Positions 17,929 through 27,576 of a stretch of DNA of 64,000 nt are shown here, piece by piece. A model generated the notes under the pieces. It was given only the letters and a program-made list of their open reading frames with translations. It was not told the DNA's origin and did no database searches. Position 1 is the first letter of the stretch, and each line of letters begins with the position of its first letter. The stretch is from Streptomyces sp. BA2 (GTDB lineage Bacteria; Actinomycetota; Actinomycetes; Streptomycetales; Streptomycetaceae). The translations under genes were made by a program, and so were the position numbers. Location of the stretch: the NCBI RefSeq assembly GCF_009769735.1, contig NZ_WSRO01000002.1:2802001-2866000 (forward strand), given 5' to 3'.

Positions 17929-19887
17929 TCAGGGTTCGAAGGTGACGGGGAGCCTGGCCGCGCCCTTGCCGGTGGGCGGGACCTGGAGCGTCTTGAGGGC
18001 GAACTGCATGACTTCCTTGTAGATGGGACCGCAGATCTGGCCGCCGAAGTAGCTGCCCTTGGTGGCGTTCTGGATGGCGCAGTAGACGGTGACGCGCGGC
18101 TTGTCGGCGGGCGCGAACCCGGCGAACGACGAGGTGTAGCCCTTGTACTTGCCGGTCTGAGGGTCGACCCGGTTGGCCGTACCCGTCTTGCCCGCGACCC
18201 GGTAGCCGGCGATGCGGGCCTTGGTACCGGTGCCCTCTTCGTCGTCGACGACGGACTCCAGCATCCGCGACAGCGTCTTGGCGGTCTTCGCGCTCACCAC
18301 GCGGGTCTTCTTGGGCTTGGGAGCGGGCGTGAAGCGGCCGTCGGGGCCCTTGGTGCCGCGCACCAGCGTGGGCTCGACGCGTACGCCGTCGTTGGCGATG
18401 GTCGAGTAGACGGAGGTCGCCTGCATCGCGTTGATCGAGAAGCCCTGGCCGAAGGGGATCGTGTACTGCTGCGAGGTGGACCACTTGTCGGCGGGCGCGA
18501 AGATCCCGGACGTCTCGCCGGGGAAGCCGAGCCCGGTCTCTCTGCCGATGCCGAACTTCCGCAGGTACGAGTAGAGCGACCGGTTGGCTTCCTTCTGGGT
18601 CTTGCCCAGCTCGCCGGTGGCCAGGATCGTGCCGATGTTGCTGGACTTGGCGAGCACGCCGTTGAGCGTGAGATGCCAGGTCGGGTGGTCGATGTCGTCC
18701 TGGAAGAGCCGGTCGCCGCGGTGCAGCCGGTTGGGGACCGTCACCCGCGTCGCGGGCGTGGCCGCGTTCTCCTCCAGGACGGCGGCCATCGACATGACCT
18801 TGGCGGTCGAACCCGGCTCGAAGGCGTCCTGGAGCGAGGCGTTGCCCAGTGCCGTGCCGTCGGCCTGCGAGAGGTCGTTCGGGTCGAAGCCCGGGGAGTT
18901 GGCCATCGCGAGGATCTCGCCGGTCTTGTTGTCCTGCACTATCACGTAGCCGCGGTCCGCCTCGGACTTCTCCACCTGCTCGGTGATGGCGTTCTGCGCG
19001 GCCCACTGGATGTCGCGGTCGATGGTGAGCTCGACGTCGGAGCCGGGCACGGCGGGCGTCTCCGTGCTCCCCGCGGTGGGCACCTGGTGGCCGCCGGACT
19101 GGGCGTACCTGATCTTGCCGTCCTTGCCCGCGAGCTCCTTGTTGAGCTGCTGCTCAAGGCCGCCCGCGCCCTTGCCCTCGGCGTTGACCCAGCCCAGTAT
19201 CCCGGCGGCCAGGCTGTCGTTCGGGTACACGCGCTTGCTGCTGGGGTCCTGGAAGACGCCCGCCAGGACGTTGGCGCTCTTCTTGTCGGTGCTCGCCTTG
19301 TCCTCGAGCGCGCCGCGCAGGTCCTTGATCTGCTTCCAGACCTGCGGGGTCTGCCGGCGGGCCAGCAGGACGTAACGCGTCTTGGGGGTCTTCAGCTGCT
19401 CGGTGAGCCGGTCGACGTCCTTGTCGAGGATCGGGGCGAGGAGCGCGGCGGCCTGCTCGGGCGCGTCCTTGATGCCCATCTCCTTCGCGGTGAACAACGT
19501 GGGGTCGGCCGTGATGTCGTACGCGTCCACGCTGGCGGCCAGTTCGACGCCGCGCCGGTCGGTGATGCCGCCGCGCTCGGCGGTCAGGACATGGCTGAAG
19601 TAGCGGTTCTTCTCGGCCTTGCTGGTGTAAACACTGGCGTCGACCGCCTGCACCTGGAGGAGGCGTACGACGAAGGCCAGCATCACCAGGGTCAGACCGA
19701 GGCTCACCATGCGAAGCCGTGGCCGCGGGCTGCCGAGCCGGATGGTGCGGGCCTTGGTCGTGGTGCGCGGGCGGCGGGCGGCGGGGCGGGATCCCGCTCC
19801 CGGGCGGCGCTGCTGGCCGGGGCGGGCGGGGCGCGAGGGCCGCGCGGGACCCGGGACCCTGCGTCGCGGGGGTTGGCGGTCCGTCAC
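17929..19887 (-). CDS. ftsI: FtsI/PBP3, class B septal transpeptidase
   Basis: Membrane-anchored class B penicillin-binding protein that cross-links septal peptidoglycan with FtsW, 652 aa. A basic Pro/Arg-rich cytoplasmic tail (1-58) and one helix (about 60-80) precede the pedestal domain. The transpeptidase has STAK at 360-363 (nucleophile S360), SSN at 415-417 and KTG at 567-569, all intact. It follows ftsL by 5 bp. Loss of ftsI in Streptomyces is tolerated in growth but blocks sporulation septation, which is family knowledge. Confidence 0.97.
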   Translation of the reverse strand: MTDRQPPRRRVPGPARPSRPARPGQQRRPGAGSRPAARRPRTTTKARTIRLGSPRPRLRMVSLGLTLVMLAFVVRLLQVQAVDASVYTSKAEKNRYFSHVLTAERGGITDRRGVELAASVDAYDITADPTLFTAKEMGIKDAPEQAAALLAPILDKDVDRLTEQLKTPKTRYVLLARRQTPQVWKQIKDLRGALEDKASTDKKSANVLAGVFQDPSSKRVYPNDSLAAGILGWVNAEGKGAGGLEQQLNKELAGKDGKIRYAQSGGHQVPTAGSTETPAVPGSDVELTIDRDIQWAAQNAITEQVEKSEADRGYVIVQDNKTGEILAMANSPGFDPNDLSQADGTALGNASLQDAFEPGSTAKVMSMAAVLEENAATPATRVTVPNRLHRGDRLFQDDIDHPTWHLTLNGVLAKSSNIGTILATGELGKTQKEANRSLYSYLRKFGIGRETGLGFPGETSGIFAPADKWSTSQQYTIPFGQGFSINAMQATSVYSTIANDGVRVEPTLVRGTKGPDGRFTPAPKPKKTRVVSAKTAKTLSRMLESVVDDEEGTGTKARIAGYRVAGKTGTANRVDPQTGKYKGYTSSFAGFAPADKPRVTVYCAIQNATKGSYFGGQICGPIYKEVMQFALKTLQVPPTGKGAARLPVTFEP

Positions 19888-19892
19888 TTACG

Positions 19893-20444
19893 TCACCTGC
19901 CGGAGGTCGTGGGGCCGGGCGTCGCGGAGAGGCCGGGCGCGGGCGGGCCGTCCGCGGCCGGGGCGGAGGGCGCCGGGGACGCCTGGGGCTCCGAGGGCGC
20001 GGGCAGCACCGGGATCGAGACGGAGGGCGCCGGGGACGCCACCTCCTGGGGGCGCGGGTCGGGCTCCAGCGCGGAGGACTGCTCGGCGGCTCCGGGAACG
20101 CCGCGCACGGTGCCGTCAGGGTTCAGGAAGGCCGGGTCGCCGCCCGGCACCATGCCGAGCTCACGGGCGCGGCGCTGGAGGGCGTCAGGAGCGGCGTAGG
20201 CGTCCACGTCCCGCTGGAGCTCCTGCTCCTGGTCGGTGAGCTCCGTCGTCTCCTTCTTGAGCTCGCTCAGCTGGAACGAGCCTTCGTTGAGCGAGGAGTT
20301 CAGGATGAGCAGCGTGATCAGACCGCCGCCGAGCAGCAGCACGACGAGGAGCACGAACGGCGTGCGCGCCGCCTGGCTCGGCCCCGACGGCAGCAGCCGC
20401 GCGAGCCGGGCCGCCCTCCCCCGCAGCTCGGGCTTCTTGCTCAT
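19893..20444 (-). CDS. ftsL: FtsL-like divisome protein
   Basis: Small bitopic membrane protein, 183 aa: basic N-terminus, one helix (about 28-50), a leucine-zipper coiled coil (about 55-100) ending ARELGMVPGGDPAFL, then an 80-residue disordered Pro/Ser/Ala tail. FtsL and DivIC form the scaffold that activates FtsW/FtsI. Identity rests on topology and position between rsmH and ftsI, because FtsL sequences diverge quickly. GGAGGCCCC precedes the ATG. Confidence 0.88.
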   Translation of the reverse strand: MSKKPELRGRAARLARLLPSGPSQAARTPFVLLVVLLLGGGLITLLILNSSLNEGSFQLSELKKETTELTDQEQELQRDVDAYAAPDALQRRARELGMVPGGDPAFLNPDGTVRGVPGAAEQSSALEPDPRPQEVASPAPSVSIPVLPAPSEPQASPAPSAPAADGPPAPGLSATPGPTTSGR

Positions 20445-20492
20445 GGGGCCTCCTCAGGGACGCCGTTCACGGGTCCTCCCGGCGGGCGCGCT

Positions 20493-21449
20493 TCACAGCG
20501 TCTCCTCGCGGATGCGCTGCGCACCCCGCAGCCGTGCCGGGGCCGCCCGGCGGTTCTCGGCGACCTCTTCCTCGGTGGGGAGCTCCGCGCCGCGCGTGAG
20601 CAGCTTGAGCCGGGGCTGGTAGCGCTCGGGGACGACGGGCAGGCCGGGCGGCGCGGTCGTCGCGGCGCCGGCCGCGAAGACCTGCTTGACCAGCCGGTCC
20701 TCAAGGGAGTGGTACGACAGGACGGCGATGCGGCCGCCGACGGCGAGGGCCTTCACGGCGGCCGGGATGGCCGCCTCCAGGACGCTCAGCTCGCCGTTGA
20801 CCTCGATGCGCAGGGCCTGGAAGGTGCGCTTGGCGGGGTTGCCGCCGGTGCGCTTGGCGGCCTGCGGCAGCGAGTCACGGATCAGCTCGACGAGCCGGGC
20901 GCTGTTGCTGAACGGCTCCTTCTCGCGCTCGCGGACGACGGCGCTCACGATCCGCTTGGCCTGCTTCTCCTCGCCGTACTGGCGCAGGATGCGCACCAGT
21001 TCGCCCGGTGCGTACGTGTTGAGGACCTCGGCGGCGCTCATGCCGGTCGTCTGGTCCATGCGCATGTCCAGGGGCGCGTCCTGGGCGTAGGCGAAGCCCC
21101 GGTCCGCCTCGTCGAGTTGCATCGAGGAGACGCCGAGGTCGAAGAGCACGCCCTGGACCTTCGCGATGCCGAGCCGGTCGAGCACGTCGGGCAGTTCGTC
21201 GTAGACCGCGTGCACCAGTTCGGCGCGGTCGCCGAAGGGGGCGAGCCGCTCTCCGGAGAGCCGCAGCGCTTCCTTGTCGCGGTCGAGGCCGATGAGGCGG
21301 GCCGACGGGAAGGTCGACAGGAGCGCCTCGCTGTGGCCGCCGAGTCCGAGGGTGCAGTCGACGACGACCGCGCCCGGCTGGGCGAGCGCGGGGGCCAACA
21401 GGTCCAGGCATCGCTGGAGCATCACCGGGACGTGTCGGGTCTGGCTCAA
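20493..21449 (-). CDS. rsmH: 16S rRNA (C1402-N4)-methyltransferase RsmH
   Basis: SAM-dependent methyltransferase (MraW) modifying C1402 of 16S rRNA at the decoding centre, 318 aa. The N-terminus [13 protein letters not shown], the SAM motif [28 protein letters not shown] and [14 protein letters not shown] [13 protein letters not shown] are family signatures. The start is TTG with GAGAGGG upstream. It is the first gene of the dcw operon; no mraZ lies in front of it. Confidence 0.97.
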   Translation of the reverse strand: MSQTRHVPVMLQRCLDLLAPALAQPGAVVVDCTLGLGGHSEALLSTFPSARLIGLDRDKEALRLSGERLAPFGDRAELVHAVYDELPDVLDRLGIAKVQGVLFDLGVSSMQLDEADRGFAYAQDAPLDMRMDQTTGMSAAEVLNTYAPGELVRILRQYGEEKQAKRIVSAVVREREKEPFSNSARLVELIRDSLPQAAKRTGGNPAKRTFQALRIEVNGELSVLEAAIPAAVKALAVGGRIAVLSYHSLEDRLVKQVFAAGAATTAPPGLPVVPERYQPRLKLLTRGAELPTEEEVAENRRAAPARLRGAQRIREETL

Positions 21450-21869
21450 AGGGCCCTCTCAGGTCCGGCGCGGAGCGCTGTGCGCACGGCCGGGTCCCCG
21501 CCCGCTCGAGAAGGGGAATGGCCTGCTGGCGCCGGGGAAGTGGCGTCAGCCGACCGGGAGCGGGAGGAGGCCGAGCCGTACGTACGCGCCGCGCACGTGG
21601 GGGGATTCAGGGAATCTCCGGGTGAACAGTCCAGCTGGGAGCAGGGTCACGGCTCCCACTTCGCGTCACTTTAGTCCACCGTGTCGCCCGGTCAATCAAC
21701 TGGCCTGCGCGTCGCGTACGGGTCGTCGGCGGGCCGCGAAAGACGCCTCGTCACCCGTTCGGGGGTAGGCGCCGCACCCCTGTGGGTTAGCTCACAACAA
21801 GCCTCATTGACGTTCTTTGTCCCTTCTCACAGCGGGCCCGGGCGATCAGTGCCGACTACCGTCATAGCC
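21450..21869. other. 420-bp divergent intergenic region (dcw / carbonic anhydrase)
   Basis: The interval separates rsmH (minus) from the carbonic anhydrase gene (plus). It holds the probable dcw promoter at 21668-21695, leaving a 5' leader of about 210 bases for rsmH, and a TACCGT -10-like hexamer just before the carbonic anhydrase ATG. I saw no convincing small ORF, terminator or riboswitch in the long rsmH leader. Confidence 0.6.
21668..21695 (-). promoter_or_regulatory. probable dcw operon promoter
   Basis: On the minus strand TTGACC (21690-21695) and TAAAGT (21668-21673) are separated by 16 bases, the best sigma-70-type match in this intergenic region. The spacer contains GACAC, the WhiA core. 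Transcription would start near 21661, about 210 bases before the TTG of rsmH. Confidence 0.55.
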
Positions 21870-22430
21870 ATGTCGACTTCCGCATCCTCCACGGGCAGCT
21901 CCCCCGCAGAGCCGAACGGTGGGATAACCGCCGACGGCACCGTCACCGATCGCCTCGTCGAGGCGAACAAGCGGTACGCAAAGGCATTCACGGATCCTGG
22001 TATGGACGCACGCCCCGTCCTCGGGGTCGCCGTCGTCGCCTGCATGGACGCCCGCATCGATCTCCACGACGCGCTCGGCCTCGAACTGGGCGACTGCCAC
22101 ACCATCCGCAACGCGGGCGGCGTAGTCACCGACGACGTCATGCGTTCTCTGACGATCAGCCAGCGCGCCCTCGGCACCCGCAGCGTCGTACTGATCCACC
22201 ACACCAGCTGCGGCCTGGAGAGCCTCACCGAGGAGTTCCGGCACGAGCTGGAGCTCGAGGTCGGCCAGCGGCCCGCCTGGGCGGTGGAGGCCTTCCGCGA
22301 CGTCGACCAGGACGTACGGCAGTCGATGCAGCGGGTACGGACCTCGCCGTTCCTTCTGCACACCGACGATGTGCGGGGATTCGTCTTCGATGTCACCACA
22401 GGTCTGCTGCGGGAGATCGACCCTGCGTGA
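21870..22430 (+). CDS. beta-class carbonic anhydrase-like protein
   Basis: Zinc enzyme interconverting CO2 and bicarbonate, 186 aa, of the short actinobacterial beta-CA type. The zinc ligands are visible: C58 in ACMDAR, with D60 and R62 forming the catalytic dyad, H111 and C114 in HHTSCG. IRNAGGVVTDDVMRSL is the conserved dimer/active-site segment. The ATG at 21870 follows TACCGT by 7 bases and has no Shine-Dalgarno, so it may be leaderless. An upstream in-frame extension is possible but resembles no CA. Confidence 0.9.
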   Translation: MSTSASSTGSSPAEPNGGITADGTVTDRLVEANKRYAKAFTDPGMDARPVLGVAVVACMDARIDLHDALGLELGDCHTIRNAGGVVTDDVMRSLTISQRALGTRSVVLIHHTSCGLESLTEEFRHELELEVGQRPAWAVEAFRDVDQDVRQSMQRVRTSPFLLHTDDVRGFVFDVTTGLLREIDPA

Positions 22431-22433
22431 CGG

Positions 22434-22458
22434 GGTCCGGACCGGACCTTTCCGGACC
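22434..22458 (+). terminator. possible terminator after carbonic anhydrase
   Basis: GGTCCGGA (22434-22441) pairs with TCCGGACC (22451-22458) across a 9-base loop, 4 bases after the stop codon. There is no U-run, so it is a modest candidate. Confidence 0.4.
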
Positions 22459-22656
22459 GGCTCGGCTGCCAAAAGGCCGTAAGACCCGACATATCGCCGC
22501 CAGTTATCCGCGGGCGAGTGACACAACCCGGTATGCCCAACAAGAATGCGGGGTGGGGCATCACGTTGAACCATTCACGCGTGGTGTCCGTGATTCGGGG
22601 TGGGCCGGGCCGCACACAAATGCGTCGGCCCGGAGAACGTGTCCGAGGAGGGCCGG

Positions 22657-23676
22657 GTGACGACCTATGACGATCGAGCGAGCCTCACAGATCTGACCGC
22701 CACAGCGGAACGTGTCCGCAGGTCGGTCGAGGGTGTGATCGAGGGCAAGCCAGAGGTCGTACGGCTTTCGCTGACCGTGCTCCTCGCCGAGGGGCATTTG
22801 CTGATCGAGGATGTACCGGGCGTGGGCAAGACCATGCTCGCCAAGGCGCTCGCGCGGTCCATCGACTGCTCCGTGCGGCGCATCCAGTTCACGCCCGACC
22901 TGCTGCCGTCGGACATCACTGGTGTGTCCATTTTCGACCAGCAGCGCCGGGACTTCGAGTTCAAGCCCGGCGCGATCTTCGCGCAGATCGTGATCGGCGA
23001 CGAGATCAACCGCGCGTCTCCCAAGACGCAGTCCGCGCTCCTGGAGTCCATGGAGGAGCGCCAGGTCACCATCGACGGGCAGACCTACGAACTGCCGAGC
23101 CCCTTCATGGTGGTGGCGACGCAGAACCCCGTCGAGATGGAGGGGACCTATCCCCTGCCCGAGGCGCAGCGCGACCGCTTCATGGCGCGCGTCTCGATCG
23201 GCTATCCGAACGCGGAGGCCGAGCTGCAGATGCTGGACGTGCACGGCGGTGTCTCGCCGCTGGACGACCTCCAGCCGGTGGCGCACGCACACGACATCGT
23301 GAAGCTCATCGACGCGGTCCGCACGGTCCACGTCGCCGACTCCGTGCGGCGGTACGCCGTGGACCTGGTGGGGGCGACCCGCAACCACCCGGACCTGAGA
23401 CTCGGGGCGTCGCCGCGCGCGACGCTGCACCTGCTCCGTGCGGCCAAGGCCTCCGCGGCGCTCAGCGGCCGGGAGTTCGCCCTGCCGGACGACGTCCAGG
23501 CCCTCGCCGTGGCGGTGCTCGCGCACCGGCTGCTGCCCACGGCCCAGGCCCAGTTGAACCGGCGTACGGCTGAGTCGGTCGTCCTGGAGATCCTCCAGCG
23601 CACGCCCGTCCCCGCCGCCGCCCAGCCGAACAGCGGCTACTTCAACCAGCAGCCGCCCGGCGCACGGAGGCTGTGA
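22657..23676 (+). CDS. MoxR family AAA+ ATPase
   Basis: Chaperone-like AAA+ ATPase, 339 aa. P-loop GVGKT at 55-59 in IEDVPGVGKTMLAKAL, Walker B GDEINRA, sensor-1 region VVATQNPVEMEGTYPLPEAQRDRF and a C-terminal lid. The MoxR branch usually works with DUF58 and transglutaminase or VWA partners on assembly or activation of protein complexes, and the next two genes are exactly those partners. GAGGAGG lies 6 bases before the chosen GTG; another in-frame GTG lies 18 bases upstream. Confidence 0.93.
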   Translation: MTTYDDRASLTDLTATAERVRRSVEGVIEGKPEVVRLSLTVLLAEGHLLIEDVPGVGKTMLAKALARSIDCSVRRIQFTPDLLPSDITGVSIFDQQRRDFEFKPGAIFAQIVIGDEINRASPKTQSALLESMEERQVTIDGQTYELPSPFMVVATQNPVEMEGTYPLPEAQRDRFMARVSIGYPNAEAELQMLDVHGGVSPLDDLQPVAHAHDIVKLIDAVRTVHVADSVRRYAVDLVGATRNHPDLRLGASPRATLHLLRAAKASAALSGREFALPDDVQALAVAVLAHRLLPTAQAQLNRRTAESVVLEILQRTPVPAAAQPNSGYFNQQPPGARRL

Positions 23677-25043
23677 TGGCGGCCGGGGGGCCGCAGCCGG
23701 CGCAGGCCGAGGAGGGCAAGGGCGGACTGCGGACCGCGCTCGCGGGTCTCACCACACGCGGGCGTTCGTTCCTCGCGGCCGGGGTCGCCGCCGCCATCTG
23801 CGCGTACGTCCTGGGGCAGAGTGATCTGCTCCGGGTCGGGCTGCTGCTCGCCGTCCTTCCGCTGGTGTGCGCGACGGTGCTCTACCGCACCCGCTACCGC
23901 GTCGCGGGCAGCCGCAGGCTCTCCCCCGCGCGCGTGCCCGCCAGTTCGGAGGCGCGTGTCCATCTGCGGATGGACAACGTCTCGCGGCTGCCCACGGGGT
24001 TGCTCATGCTCCAGGACCGGGTGCCTTACGTCCTGGGGCCGCGGCCCCGGTTCGTGCTCGACCGGGTGGAGGCGGGGGGCCGCCGTGAGGTGTCCTACCG
24101 CGTCCGCTCGGATCTGCGGGGGCGCTATCCGCTGGGGCCGCTGCAACTGCGCCTGACGGACCCGTTCGGGATGTGCGAACTGACCCGCTCCTTCTCGACG
24201 TACGACACCTTGACGGTCATCCCGCGGGTGGAGGCGCTGCCTCCGGTGCGGCTCACCGGCGAGGCCAAGGGGTACGGCGACGGGCGGCACCGCTCGCTGG
24301 CCCTCGCCGGCGAGGACGACGTGATCCCGCGGGGCTACCGCCACGGCGACGACCTGCGCCGCGTCCACTGGCGCTCCACGGCCCGCTATGGAGAGCTGAT
24401 GGTGCGCCGCGAGGAGCAGCCGCAGCGGGCCCGCTGCACGGTGCTCCTGGACACCCGGGCGCACGCCTTCCGGGGCGCAGGGCCCGACTCGGCCTTCGAG
24501 TGGGCGGTGTCGGGCACGGCGTCCGCCCTGGTGCACATGCTCGAACGGGGCTTTTCGGTACGGCTGTTGACCGACACCGGCAACTCCGTGCCCGGGGAGG
24601 GCTCGGACGGTTTCGCGGGCGCGAGCCAGGAGTCGGCGGACGCGGCGGGACTGATGATGGACACCCTCGCGGTGATCGACCACTCGGACGGCGCGGGGCT
24701 CTCACCCGCGTACGACGTGCTGCGCGGGGGCAACGAAGGCCTGCTGATCGCCTTCCTCGGCGACCTCGACGAGGAGCAGGCGACGGTGGCCGCCAAGATG
24801 CGGCAGCGCAGCGGCGCCGCGGTCGCCTTCGTCCTGGACAGCACGGCCTGGGCCCAGGGCCCCGGCGGCGCTCTGCCGGGCCCCGGCGACGAGCGGGTCC
24901 GGATGCTGCGCGAGGCGGGCTGGACGGCCGTGGCGGTGCCTCCTGGGGTCCCTCTGGTGGACCTGTGGCGCCAGGCGGACCATCTGCGGGCCGGCACGGG
25001 CCCGGCTCCGGCGGCGGGGACGACGACCGGGGGCTGGGGATGA
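23676..25043 (+). CDS. DUF58 domain membrane protein
   Basis: Membrane-anchored DUF58 protein, 455 aa. Two adjacent helices (about 32-70) are followed by a beta-rich region and the DUF58 core with GYRHGDDLRRVHWRSTARYGELMVRREEQP-type residues near 215-245, a VWA-like fold that lacks a full MIDAS. The partner relation to MoxR is conserved; the substrate is unknown. ATG overlaps the moxR stop (TGATG); the GTG three bases earlier sits too close to the CGGAGG site at 23665-23670. Confidence 0.9.
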   Translation: MAAGGPQPAQAEEGKGGLRTALAGLTTRGRSFLAAGVAAAICAYVLGQSDLLRVGLLLAVLPLVCATVLYRTRYRVAGSRRLSPARVPASSEARVHLRMDNVSRLPTGLLMLQDRVPYVLGPRPRFVLDRVEAGGRREVSYRVRSDLRGRYPLGPLQLRLTDPFGMCELTRSFSTYDTLTVIPRVEALPPVRLTGEAKGYGDGRHRSLALAGEDDVIPRGYRHGDDLRRVHWRSTARYGELMVRREEQPQRARCTVLLDTRAHAFRGAGPDSAFEWAVSGTASALVHMLERGFSVRLLTDTGNSVPGEGSDGFAGASQESADAAGLMMDTLAVIDHSDGAGLSPAYDVLRGGNEGLLIAFLGDLDEEQATVAAKMRQRSGAAVAFVLDSTAWAQGPGGALPGPGDERVRMLREAGWTAVAVPPGVPLVDLWRQADHLRAGTGPAPAAGTTTGGWG

Positions 25044-25092
25044 GCGGCTGCCGGTCCGGCAGGACGACAGCCACGACAACAGGGGGACGTTC

Positions 25093-27534
25093 ATGAGTGG
25101 GCGCGCGCGACTCGCGCTCTGTGCCACGGCGGCCACGCTGATGGCATCCGGGGCGCTGCTGCCGCTCGTCGATCCGGCGACGTGGTTCATCCAGGCGGCG
25201 ATCCTGCTCGCGCTGCAGAGCGGCGTGGGCGCGCTGACCCGGCGGGTCCCGCTGGCCCGGCCGGTCACGGTCGCCGTGCAGGCCCTGGTGACGCTGCTGC
25301 TCCTGACGCTGGTGTTCGCCCGTGAGCAGGCGATCGGCGGGGTGCTTCCGGGCCCCGACGTGTTCCGGGAGTTCGGGCTGCTCCTCGAGGCGGGCGGCAA
25401 CGACGTCGGGCGGTACGCGATCCCGGCGCCGCTCAGTGAGGGCATCCGGCTGATGCTGGTCGGCGGCGTCCTGGTGATCGGCCTCGCGGTGGACGCCCTC
25501 GCGGTGACGTTCCGTACGGCGGCGCCAGCGGGTCTTCCGCTGCTCGCGCTGTACTCGGTCGCCGCGGGGCTCTCCGGGGACGGGGCCGGGTGGCTGTGGT
25601 TCCTGCTCGCGGCCGCCGGGTATCTGCTGCTGCTCCTGGCGGAGGGACGGGACCGGCTCTCCCAGTGGGGGCGGGTCTTCGGGGGCGCCGCGCGTGCGCC
25701 CGGCCGGATCTCAGGGGGCCTGGAGACCGACAGCGGCGCGATCGCGCCGGTCCGCACAGGGCGGCGCATCGGCGCGGTGGCCCTGGGCATCGCCCTGGTG
25801 GTGCCGCTCGCGCTGCCCGCCCTGGACGGCGGGCTCCTGGACGGTTCCGGTGGCGCCGGAGGTTCGGGTTCCGGCGGTGGCGGCACGATCTCCGCGGTGA
25901 ATCCGCTGGTCGCGCTCCAGGACAGCCTGAACGAACCGGACGACCGCGAGGTCATCTCGTACAAGACGAACGCCAAGGAGACCGAGAACCTCTACCTGCG
26001 GATCGTCTCCCTCGACCAGTTCGACGGCACGACCTGGAAGACCACGGTCCGCAGCATCGAGGACGTACCGCCGCGCCTGGAGGACCCGCCGGGGCTCTAT
26101 CCGGACGTCCGCAGGAGCGAGATCCAGACGAACATCTCGGCCGCCGACAGCTACGCCCAGAACTGGCTGCCGATGCCCTATCCGGCGAGCGAGGTGAAGA
26201 TCAACGGCCGCTGGCGGTACGAGCCGGTGGGGCGCGCCCTGGTGGGTGACCGCGGGCAGACGACGCGCGGCGCGCAGTACGAGGTCAAGAGCCTCATCGT
26301 GGAGCCCACGGCCGAGCAGCTCGCGAACGCGTCCGAGCCGCCCAGGCAGATCGCGGAGGAGTTCACCAAGGTGCCCGGCTCTCTGCCGCCCGTGGTGGCC
26401 TCCGAGGCCCGGAAGATCACCAAGGGCGCCTCGAACGACTACGAGAAGGCGGTCAAGCTCCAGGACTGGTTCGCCTCGGAGGGCGGCTTCACGTACAACA
26501 CGCAGGTACGGGCGGGCAGCGGCCCGGCGGCGATCGCCCGCTTCCTGGAGCAGAAGGAAGGCTTCTGCGTCCACTTCTCGTTCGCGATGGCCTCGATGGC
26601 GCGGACGCTGGACATCCCGGCGCGCGTCGCGGTGGGCTTCACACCGGGCGCCGCGCAGGCGGACGGTTCGATGTCGGTCGGTCTGCGGGACGCGCACGCC
26701 TGGCCCGAGCTGTACTTCGAGGGCGTGGGCTGGACCCGCTTCGAGCCGACCCCGAACCGCGGCACGGTGCCGGACTACACGCGCCCGGACACCCCGTCCG
26801 ACGGCGCGAGCGACCCGGCGGCGCCCGAGTCGAGCTCGTCGGCGGCGCCGTCCGACGAGCCATCGGCCTCCGCGAGCTGCCCGCCCGACCAGCAGAAGCA
26901 GGGCGGCTGCGCGAGCACGGCCCCGGCGATCGCGGGCGGCTCGGGCGGTGATGGACCGCCGATCGGCATGATCGTGTCCGTGACTCTCGGAGCCCTGGTG
27001 GCCCTGGGCCTGCCCCTGCTGCCGATGCTGTGGCGCAAGCGGGTCCGGGCGGTGCGCCTGGGCTCGCCGGGCCGTACGGAGGCGGACGCGGCCGCGCGGA
27101 CTCTCGCCGCCTGGCTGGAGGTGACCGATACGGCCTGGGACCACGGGATCACGCCGGACGAGTCGCAGACCCCGCGCAAGGCGGCGGCCCGAATCGTACG
27201 CATCGGGCAGCTCGCCGCGGCGCCCGCGGAGTCCGTCCATCGCCTGGCGGCCGCGGTCGAACAGGTGCTCTACGCGCCACGGCCCCAGCCGACGGCGGGC
27301 CTGGCCGACGACGTGCACCGCGTGTCCGAGGGGCTGTGGGCCACGTCGAACCGTTCGGCCCGGCTGCGGGCGACGTTCGCCCCGCGTTCGGCCGCACGAG
27401 TGGTGTGGGCGGTCTCGGACCGCTGGACGGCGGTCAAGCAGCGGTGGTCCGAGCGGATCGCCAAGCGGTGGGCGGCACTGCGGGGGCCTTCGGGACCGTC
27501 GCAGCCGTCGCAGCCCTCGCAGCAGGAGGGCTAG
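25093..27534 (+). CDS. TgpA-like transglutaminase-domain membrane protein
   Basis: Membrane protein of 813 aa. Five to seven N-terminal helices (about 1-260) lead, after a Gly/Ser-rich hinge, to an extracellular DUF3488 and transglutaminase-like domain. Catalytic Cys492 (GFCVHFSFAMASMAR) and His535 (RDAHAWPELY) are intact, followed by WTRFEPTP. A Ser/Pro/Ala linker, one more helix (about 628-650) and a cytoplasmic DUF4129-type tail end the protein. Together with the MoxR and DUF58 genes this is a standard three-gene unit. It may process or cross-link extracytoplasmic proteins, but no substrate is visible nearby. AGGGGGA precedes the ATG. Confidence 0.92.
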   Translation: MSGRARLALCATAATLMASGALLPLVDPATWFIQAAILLALQSGVGALTRRVPLARPVTVAVQALVTLLLLTLVFAREQAIGGVLPGPDVFREFGLLLEAGGNDVGRYAIPAPLSEGIRLMLVGGVLVIGLAVDALAVTFRTAAPAGLPLLALYSVAAGLSGDGAGWLWFLLAAAGYLLLLLAEGRDRLSQWGRVFGGAARAPGRISGGLETDSGAIAPVRTGRRIGAVALGIALVVPLALPALDGGLLDGSGGAGGSGSGGGGTISAVNPLVALQDSLNEPDDREVISYKTNAKETENLYLRIVSLDQFDGTTWKTTVRSIEDVPPRLEDPPGLYPDVRRSEIQTNISAADSYAQNWLPMPYPASEVKINGRWRYEPVGRALVGDRGQTTRGAQYEVKSLIVEPTAEQLANASEPPRQIAEEFTKVPGSLPPVVASEARKITKGASNDYEKAVKLQDWFASEGGFTYNTQVRAGSGPAAIARFLEQKEGFCVHFSFAMASMARTLDIPARVAVGFTPGAAQADGSMSVGLRDAHAWPELYFEGVGWTRFEPTPNRGTVPDYTRPDTPSDGASDPAAPESSSSAAPSDEPSASASCPPDQQKQGGCASTAPAIAGGSGGDGPPIGMIVSVTLGALVALGLPLLPMLWRKRVRAVRLGSPGRTEADAAARTLAAWLEVTDTAWDHGITPDESQTPRKAAARIVRIGQLAAAPAESVHRLAAAVEQVLYAPRPQPTAGLADDVHRVSEGLWATSNRSARLRATFAPRSAARVVWAVSDRWTAVKQRWSERIAKRWAALRGPSGPSQPSQPSQQEG

Positions 27535-27541
27535 AGAGCAC

Positions 27542-27575
27542 GTAAGGGGTGACCGCCTGGGCGGTCACCCCTTAC
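27542..27575 (+). terminator. terminator of the MoxR-DUF58-TgpA operon
   Basis: A perfect 15-bp stem (27542-27556 with 27561-27575) with a 4-base loop begins 8 bases after the stop codon. It also faces the end of the convergent DUF3040 gene. Confidence 0.85.
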
Positions 27576-27576
27576 A

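Noticed and set aside
17824..20199. 791-codon plus-strand open frame opposite ftsI
   Set aside because: Antisense shadow typical of high-GC DNA; ftsI on the other strand has all catalytic motifs.
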